DNA of 64,000 nucleotides from the NCBI RefSeq assembly GCF_009363795.1, contig NZ_CP045420.1, positions 291,001-355,000 of the forward strand. The letters are read 5' to 3'. Under the pieces are notes generated by a model. The model was not told the DNA's origin and searched no databases. It saw only the letters and a list, made by a program, of their open reading frames with translations. A program made the position numbers and the translations under genes. Numbering within the stretch: the stretch's first letter is position 1; each line of letters starts with the position of its first letter. Positions 59,514 through 64,000 of this stretch are shown here, piece by piece. Source of the stretch: Palleronia sp. THAF1. Lineage in GTDB: Bacteria > Pseudomonadota > Alphaproteobacteria > Rhodobacterales > Rhodobacteraceae.

Positions 59514-59708
59514 TTACGGGTACTGCGTGGTCACGATGTGCCCGTTGTAGTGCGTGTCGGCGGTGTTGTAGCTGGTCTCGGTAGAGGTCACCGACGTCAG
59601 CACGCCCATGCAGATCGCACCCACAAGTGCCACCTGAAGAACCCAGTCGGTGGTGAACGCACCGCTTTGGCAACGGGCAAAACGGGCAAAGGTCTTGATA
59701 AGGGGCAT
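59514..59708 (-). CDS. Flp-like pilin 1, divergent
   Basis: A 64-residue prepilin-like protein, MPLIKTFARFARCQSG / AFTTDWVLQVALVGAICMGVLTSV, keeping the Gly cleavage site and the Asp-Trp pair but with a changed helix and tail (THYNGHIVTTQYP). It is the promoter-proximal pilin gene. Its ATG lies inside the 3' arm of an inverted repeat that also encloses the ribosome binding site AGGACG. Confidence 0.85.
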   Translation of the reverse strand: MPLIKTFARFARCQSGAFTTDWVLQVALVGAICMGVLTSVTSTETSYNTADTHYNGHIVTTQYP

Positions 59709-59735
59709 CGTTACGTCCTGCGTTGGTATGCCCCT
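59701..59735 (-). promoter_or_regulatory. hairpin enclosing the start of pilin 1
   Basis: On the minus strand AGGGGCAT (59735-59728) is the exact complement of ATGCCCCT (59708-59701), the first codons of pilin 1, with 19 bases between them containing the ribosome binding site AGGACG. Folding would bury the start codon in the stem and place the ribosome binding site in the loop. The leader is otherwise featureless to 59935. Confidence 0.5.
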
Positions 59736-59935
59736 AACAGGCACCTGCAATCGGACGTGGGTAAGTCTGGCACGCGTCGGCTTTCGGGCGATTTGAGGCC
59801 GCATCTGCCACTTTTGGCCCGGTCTTCTGCGGCATAGGCGGCACGCTTGGGGCTTTTCGTACCTACGGACGTAGGGCCCGCGCGTGTTTCGTGGCAGGTT
59901 GGCGAAAACCAAGATCAATAAGAACGAGCAGTCTC

Positions 59936-60784
59936 ATGACGATAAGATGCGCCTTTGCCGCGTTTATGGCCGCGTGCGTGGCGATGCCCGCCATCGCCGA
60001 GCCGCCCCCGTTTCGCGATTTCACCTTCAAGCGCGTGGGCGTGCCCAAGAAGGGGCAGGTGAACAGACTGGTGCAGATCGACCCGGCAGAGCAGGCGAGG
60101 ATCCTGGCCGTGCCCAAGCGCGCGCCTTCCGTCGCGCCAGAGGGTGAAGCTTTCGCCGCTCTACCGGATGCCGCGCCGAAGTCCGCGAAGTACGACTGGT
60201 TCTGGAAAAAAGTCCCGCGCAACGGTATCGGCCCCGGTGGACTCGAAAGCGCGATGGCGGTCCTGGGCGCACCGCCTGCGGGTGTTGGGGGCGGCGGCTA
60301 TCGGTTGGAGACATTGAAAAAGATTGCCGACGCCCACGGCGCCACGATCCTGGGCGCCACGATCGGCACGCAGGTCTCTCCGGCGCTGGCATTGGCGGTG
60401 ATCGCGGTCGAATCGGCGGGGCGACCAACGGCGGTCAGCCACGCGGGGGCGCAGGGCCTGATGCAATTGATGCCCGCCACGGCAGAGCGTTTCGGCGTGA
60501 AGGACAGCAACGACCCACGCCAGAACATCTCTGGCGGGGTGAAGTATCTGCATTGGCTGATGGATCGCTTCAAGGGCGATCCGCTGCTGGTTCTGGCAGG
60601 CTACAATGCGGGAGAGGGCGCGGTGGACAAACACAAGGGCGTGCCGCCCTACGCCGAGACGATGGACTACGTGCCCAAGGTGCTGGCCGCCTTCAACGTC
60701 GCGCGCGGGCTGTGCGCCACGCGGCCAATGCTGATCTCGGACGGTTGCGTCTTCGTGGGCGACCGAATGGCGCAAGCGAACTGA
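59936..60784 (+). CDS. lytic transglycosylase with signal peptide
   Basis: The 282-residue periplasmic protein has a signal peptide (cleavage near AIAE, residue 22) and a C-terminal SLT domain: catalytic Glu in AVIAVESAGRPTAVSHAGAQGLMQLMPATAERFGV, then GVKYLHWLMDRF and LAGYNAGEGAV, with PYAETMDYVPKVLA closing the domain. Residues 25-120 are unassigned. It is divergent from the pilin genes and could help the pilus cross the cell wall, but it may be unrelated. Confidence 0.92.
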   Translation: MTIRCAFAAFMAACVAMPAIAEPPPFRDFTFKRVGVPKKGQVNRLVQIDPAEQARILAVPKRAPSVAPEGEAFAALPDAAPKSAKYDWFWKKVPRNGIGPGGLESAMAVLGAPPAGVGGGGYRLETLKKIADAHGATILGATIGTQVSPALALAVIAVESAGRPTAVSHAGAQGLMQLMPATAERFGVKDSNDPRQNISGGVKYLHWLMDRFKGDPLLVLAGYNAGEGAVDKHKGVPPYAETMDYVPKVLAAFNVARGLCATRPMLISDGCVFVGDRMAQAN

Positions 60785-60791
60785 CGCGCCG

Positions 60792-60848
60792 CTTCATCGT
60801 TCTCCCAAATACCTCGGGGGGCGGCGAAGCCGCGGGGGCAGAGCCCCC
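60792..60848 (-). repeat. 3'-end repeat element, copy C (after scoB)
   Basis: Read on the minus strand, 11 bases after the scoB stop: GGGGGCTCTGCCCCC (60848-60834), GCGGCTTCGCCGC (60833-60821), then the tail CCCCCGAGGTATTTGGGAG plus AACGATGAAG. Same order of two hairpins and tail as copy B after ruvB. Confidence 0.78.
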
Positions 60849-60859
60849 ACAACAGATCA

Positions 60860-61486
60860 TCAGACGATGGTCGCCTCGGTCGCGGCGCGCAGGTCATCTT
60901 CTGACACGTCCGGCGCGGTTTCGACGATGCGCAAGCCGCCATCGACGACATCGAGCACGCCCAGATTGGTGATGATCCGATCCACGACGCCCGTGCCCGT
61001 CAGCGGCAAAGAGCATTCCTTCAAGACCTTCGACTCACCCTTCTTGTTTTGGTGATCCATGACCACGACGACGCGCTTCACGCCCGCCACAAGGTCCATC
61101 GCGCCGCCCATGCCCTTCACCAGCTTGCCGGGAATCATCCAGTTCGCCAGATCGCCATTCTCGGCCACTTCCATCGCGCCAAGGATCGCGCAGGCGATCT
61201 TGCCGCCGCGAATCATGCCAAAGCTGGTGGCGCTGTCGAAATAGGCTGTGCGGTCGAGTTCAGTGATCGTCTGCTTGCCGGCGTTGATCAGGTCGGGATC
61301 CTCGTCGCCCTCATACGGGAACGGGCCCATGCCCAGCATCCCGTTCTCGGATTGCAGCGTGATGTCCTTGTCGCCGGTGTAATTCGCCACAAGCGTCGGG
61401 ATGCCAATGCCAAGGTTCACGTACATGCCATCTTCCAGCTCGGCGGCGGCGCGTTCGGCCATTTGATCGCGGGTCCAGGGCATCAT
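60860..61486 (-). CDS. scoB: 3-oxoacid CoA-transferase subunit B
   Basis: The 208-residue beta subunit carries the catalytic glutamate in LQSENGMLGMGPFP. NLGIGIPTLVANY and MGGAMDLVAGVKRVVVVMDH are family motifs. With ScoA it moves CoA from succinyl-CoA to acetoacetate (or a related oxoacid). The first ATG overlaps the scoA TGA (ATGA); the next codon is also ATG. Specificity between succinyl-CoA:3-ketoacid and 3-oxoadipate transferase cannot be fixed from sequence alone, but the former is usual. Confidence 0.94.
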   Translation of the reverse strand: MMPWTRDQMAERAAAELEDGMYVNLGIGIPTLVANYTGDKDITLQSENGMLGMGPFPYEGDEDPDLINAGKQTITELDRTAYFDSATSFGMIRGGKIACAILGAMEVAENGDLANWMIPGKLVKGMGGAMDLVAGVKRVVVVMDHQNKKGESKVLKECSLPLTGTGVVDRIITNLGVLDVVDGGLRIVETAPDVSEDDLRAATEATIV

Positions 61487-62199
61487 TTCTTCTCCCGTAA
61501 GGTGCATTGTTCGATGCGCTTCTCGTGATCGCCCTGCACGATGCGATGCACGTAGACGCCGGGCAGGTGGATGTGATCGGGGTCCAGCGATCCGCGCGGC
61601 ACGATTTCTTCGACTTCGGCCACGCAGACCTTGCCACACATGGCGGCGGGGACGTTGAAGTTCCGCGCGGTCTTTCGGAAGATCAGATTGCCGGTGTCGT
61701 CGGCCTTCCACGCCTTGACGATGGCAAGATCGGCGACGATGCCACGCTCCATGATGTATGTCTCGTCCGCGCCGTTCTCGCCGGTGGGGAAGTCCTTGTG
61801 GTCCTTGCCCTCGGCGATCTGGGTGCCCACGCCCGTCTTGGTGTAGAAGCCGGGAATGCCCGCTCCGCCCGCGCGCATGCGTTCTGCCAGCGTGCCTTGC
61901 GGGTTGAACTCGACCTCCAGCTCTCCGTCGAGGTATTGGCGCATGAACTCGGCGTTCTCACCCACGTAGGACGACATCATCTTGCGCACCTGCTTGGTCG
62001 CCAGAAGGATGCCGATACCGAAATCATCCACGCCTGCATTATTCGATGCGAAGGTCAGATCGGTAACGCCCGCCCGCTTGATCGCCGCAAGCAGCAGTTC
62101 GGGGATCCCGCACAGGCCGAAGCCGCCTGCCGCGATCAGCATATCATCGCGCAAGAGACCGTCGAGCGCGGCGTCTGCGGTGTCGTAGATTTTTTGCAT
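61483..62199 (-). CDS. scoA: 3-oxoacid CoA-transferase subunit A
   Basis: The 238-residue alpha subunit begins MQKIYDTADAALDGLLRDDMLIAAGGFGLCGIPELLL, with the GGFGLCGIPE CoA-binding motif, then SNNAGVDDFGIGILL, ARNFNVPAAMCGK and HIHLPGVYVHRIV. It forms a heterotetramer with ScoB and joins ketone-body or polyhydroxybutyrate metabolism to central carbon. AGGTCG is a weak ribosome binding site. Confidence 0.95.
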   Translation of the reverse strand: MQKIYDTADAALDGLLRDDMLIAAGGFGLCGIPELLLAAIKRAGVTDLTFASNNAGVDDFGIGILLATKQVRKMMSSYVGENAEFMRQYLDGELEVEFNPQGTLAERMRAGGAGIPGFYTKTGVGTQIAEGKDHKDFPTGENGADETYIMERGIVADLAIVKAWKADDTGNLIFRKTARNFNVPAAMCGKVCVAEVEEIVPRGSLDPDHIHLPGVYVHRIVQGDHEKRIEQCTLREKK

Positions 62200-62288
62200 A
62201 TCGACCTCTGAAGGTTATCCCTCCTTATGTGTTGCGCTCGAAGCGGAGTGTCAAACGCGCGGCTTGCGATAGACGAAACAATCGTTAA

Positions 62289-62305
62289 CTTAGAATCATT
62301 CTAAG
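62289..62305. promoter_or_regulatory. iron control element (Irr/ICE-type palindrome)
   Basis: CTTAGAATCATTCTAAG is a perfect 17-bp palindrome 9 bases upstream of the VIT1-type gene. It matches the alphaproteobacterial ICE pattern TTAGAA-N3-TTCTAA bound by Irr, a regulator known to repress mbfA when iron is low. Its place between promoter and start fits repression; it also lies within 110 bases of the divergent scoA. Confidence 0.75.
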
Positions 62306-62314
62306 GGGCGCGCG

Positions 62315-62803
62315 ATGACACACAGGACAGATGAAGAGCAAAGGGAATTTGTTCTGACCTATATCCAGCCCGGTCTGGCTGGGCTGATGGACGGTTCGGT
62401 CTCGACGCTGGCACCCATCTTCGCAGTGGCTTTCGCGACGCAAGACACCTGGACCACCTTCATCGTCGGGCTTGCCGCATCGCTGGGCGCGGGCGTGTCC
62501 ATGGGCTTTACCGAGGCCGCGTCCGACGATGGGGTGATCTCGGGGCGCGGCTCTCCGATCACGCGGGGTGTGGTGACGGGCGTGATGACGACGATCGGCG
62601 GGCTGGGCCACGCCTTGCCCTACCTGATACCGTCCTTCTGGGTCGCCACATGGACCGCCATCGCGGTCGTCTTCGTCGAGCTATGGGCCATCGCGTGGAT
62701 CCAGCACCGCTGGATGAAGACGAACTGGGCGCGCGCCATCGTTCAGGTTGTCGTCGGCGGTGCGATCGTCACCGCCATCGGGATGAGCCTTGGCGCTGGG
62801 TAG
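62315..62803 (+). CDS. VIT1/CCC1-type membrane protein, MbfA C-terminal domain alone
   Basis: A 162-residue protein with 4-5 helices that matches the membrane half of MbfA, the erythrin-VIT1 iron exporter: FVLTYIQPGLAGLMDGSVSTLAPIFAVAFAT, VGLAASLGAGVSMGFTEAASDDG, GRGSPITRGVVTGVMTTIGGLGHALPYLIP and VQVVVGGAIVTAIGMSLGAG. The ferritin-like N-terminal domain of MbfA (about 160 residues) is missing; no ferroxidase-like reading frame precedes it. AGGGGCGCGCG before the ATG is a weak binding site. Predicted to export ferrous iron or manganese. Confidence 0.85.
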   Translation: MTHRTDEEQREFVLTYIQPGLAGLMDGSVSTLAPIFAVAFATQDTWTTFIVGLAASLGAGVSMGFTEAASDDGVISGRGSPITRGVVTGVMTTIGGLGHALPYLIPSFWVATWTAIAVVFVELWAIAWIQHRWMKTNWARAIVQVVVGGAIVTAIGMSLGAG

Positions 62804-62824
62804 GGTCCACCGCGCTAAGGCTGG

Positions 62825-64000
62825 TCACTCATCTTTCTTAGCGGCGGGCTTCTTGGCCGCAGCTTTCCTGGCCGGAGCCTTCTTCGCCGCCGTCTTTTTC
62901 GGTGCAGCCTTTTTCCTTACGGGCTTCTTGCCGGACTTGGCTTCGCGTTCCGCGATCAGCACCGTCGCCTGATCCATCGTCAGCATTTCGGGATCTGTCG
63001 TGTCCGGGATGGTGGCGTTCACCTTTTCCCACTTCACGTAAGGCCCGTATTTGCCTTTCATGATGTTCACCGGCCCACCGCGTTCCGGGTGTTCACCCAG
63101 CTCTTTCAGCGGTGTCGCAGGCGCACCGCGCTTACGGTCGGGCTTTTCGGCCAGCACCTGAACGGCGCGGTTCATGCCGATCTCCCACACGTCGTCGATG
63201 CCTTCGAGATTGGCGTTTTTGCCGCCCTTGTGGCTGATCGATTCCGCGTGCTTCAGATAGGGGCCATAGCGCCCGATGTTGGCCCAGATGGTCACGCCAT
63301 CCTCGGGATGCGGCCCGATTTCGCGCGGCAAGGCCAGCAGGCGCACGGCCTGCTCCAGCGTCGTTTCCTCTGGTGGCCAATCCTTCGGGATCGACTGGCG
63401 TGGCGGCTTCTTGTTCTCTTCCGTCACCTCGCCGCGCTGGACATAGGGGCCGAAGCGGCCCTTGAACGCGTAGATCTTGTCGCCCGTGTCTTCACCCAGC
63501 AGCTTGCCATCCGGCGGGATCGCGTTCTCGGCTTCTTCGCCTTCGAGCGGGGGACCGAAGGGGCGCGTGAATCGGCATTCCGGGTAGTTCGAGCAGCCGA
63601 TGAAGGCCCCGCCAGAGCGTGCGGTCCGCATCGAAAGCCGACCCTTTTCGCAGTTCGGGCAGAGGCGCGGATCGGTGCCATCGGGTTTCGGCGGGAACAG
63701 GTGCGGCTCCAGCACCTCGTTGATCTTCTCCAACACCTCGGTGATGCGCAGCTCTGACGTCTCTGCGATGGCGGCCGAGAAGTCTCGCCAGAAGCGCGAC
63801 AGCAGGTTCTTCCAGTTCTCATCGCCTGCCGACACATGGTCCAGGTCGGCTTCCAGATCCGCGGTGAAATCGTAATCCACGTAACGGCGGAAGTAATTTT
63901 CCAAGAAGGCGATGACCAAGCGGCCCTTATCTTCCGGGATCAGCCGGTTGCCATCTTTGCGGACGTAATCGCGGTCCTGGATGGTCGTCACGATAGAGGC
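62825..64000 (-). CDS. topA: DNA topoisomerase I, C-terminal part (runs off the window)
   Basis: 392 codons of the C-terminal part are visible; the 5' end lies beyond base 64000. The sequence includes the end of the catalytic core (DKGRLVIAFLENYFRRYVDYDFTADLEADLD), a C4 zinc finger (CPNCEKGRLSMRTARSGGAFIGCSNYPEC), two GRFGPYVQ/GRYGPYLK-type repeats, a third (GKYGPYVKWE) and a Lys/Ala-rich tail (KKAAPKKTAAKKAPARKAAAKK). The enzyme relaxes negative supercoils. The repeats and basic tail are common in alphaproteobacterial TopA. Confidence 0.97.
   Translation of the reverse strand, partial: ASIVTTIQDRDYVRKDGNRLIPEDKGRLVIAFLENYFRRYVDYDFTADLEADLDHVSAGDENWKNLLSRFWRDFSAAIAETSELRITEVLEKINEVLEPHLFPPKPDGTDPRLCPNCEKGRLSMRTARSGGAFIGCSNYPECRFTRPFGPPLEGEEAENAIPPDGKLLGEDTGDKIYAFKGRFGPYVQRGEVTEENKKPPRQSIPKDWPPEETTLEQAVRLLALPREIGPHPEDGVTIWANIGRYGPYLKHAESISHKGGKNANLEGIDDVWEIGMNRAVQVLAEKPDRKRGAPATPLKELGEHPERGGPVNIMKGKYGPYVKWEKVNATIPDTTDPEMLTMDQATVLIAEREAKSGKKPVRKKAAPKKTAAKKAPARKAAAKKPAAKKDE

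Noticed and set aside
59771-59787. sigma-54 promoter (TGGCACGCGTCGGCTTT)
   Set aside because: The GG and GC elements are 9 rather than 10 bases apart and it points away from the pilin genes, 150 bases from the transglycosylase.

Overview
The window is a stretch of high-GC alphaproteobacterial chromosome. Gene content and order point to Rhodobacterales (Roseobacter/Rhodobacteraceae): a ybgC-tolQRAB-pal-cpoB-tilS-ftsH block, ybaB-recR, ruvCAB, methylmalonyl-CoA epimerase followed by a DUF1467 protein, a Tad pilus cluster whose Flp pilins carry a G-A-V-T-V-D-W processing region, and a small DUF1127 protein. It is mostly core genome. I see no insertion sequence, prophage, CRISPR array, rRNA or complete tRNA.

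Layout. 0-4.3 kb: a 25-residue membrane peptide, ybaB, recR, a YbjN-domain protein, an unrecognised 128-residue protein, proC, a CsaA-like tRNA-binding protein and tdk. 4.3-13.8 kb: carB, a cyclopropane fatty acid synthase, aspS, a response regulator, the epimerase with DUF1467, an EI24/CysZ-like membrane protein and a nitroreductase. 13.8-19.7 kb: a run of small envelope genes (SH3 lipoprotein, orphan lipoprotein in an AT-rich patch, M48 metalloprotease lipoprotein, secreted esterase), then rimO and a lytic transglycosylase lipoprotein. 19.8-27.5 kb: priA, a SurA/PrsA-like protein that appears to lack its parvulin domain, an MFS transporter, msrA, a sodium:solute symporter and prmA. 28-31 kb: DUF1127 protein and ruvCAB. 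31-40 kb: the Tol-Pal operon, tilS and ftsH. 40-46.8 kb: a MOSC protein, a 24-residue hydrophobic peptide, a thioesterase, a PdeM-like phosphoesterase with its Lhr-like helicase, an NAD(P)-binding protein and an AAA ATPase. 46.9-59.7 kb: a GT-C-like membrane protein facing a complete-looking Tad pilus core read on the minus strand: four Flp-like pilins, cpaB, cpaC, an OmpA-like lipoprotein, cpaE, tadA, tadB, tadC, two TPR lipoproteins and cpaA. 59.9-64 kb: a lytic transglycosylase, the scoAB CoA-transferase pair, a stand-alone VIT1/MbfA-type membrane domain behind an iron-control-element palindrome, and the 3' part of topA.

How the genes work together. The Tol-Pal genes build the trans-envelope machine that constricts the outer membrane at division. 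ruvCAB, recR, priA and the helicase/PdeM pair serve recombination and repair. The Tad genes export and anchor an adhesive Flp pilus: cpaA processes the pilins, tadA powers tadB/tadC, cpaC is the outer-membrane channel and cpaE the localisation ATPase. A strong hairpin with a T tract lies between the third and fourth pilin, so pilins may be made in excess over the assembly machinery.

The items most worth a second look are the VIT1-only protein with a perfect 17-bp Irr-type palindrome, a repeated 3'-end intergenic element found three times directly downstream of stop codons, the chaperone-like protein that seems to have lost its catalytic domain, the pilin array with a start codon buried in a hairpin, and several very small membrane peptides.
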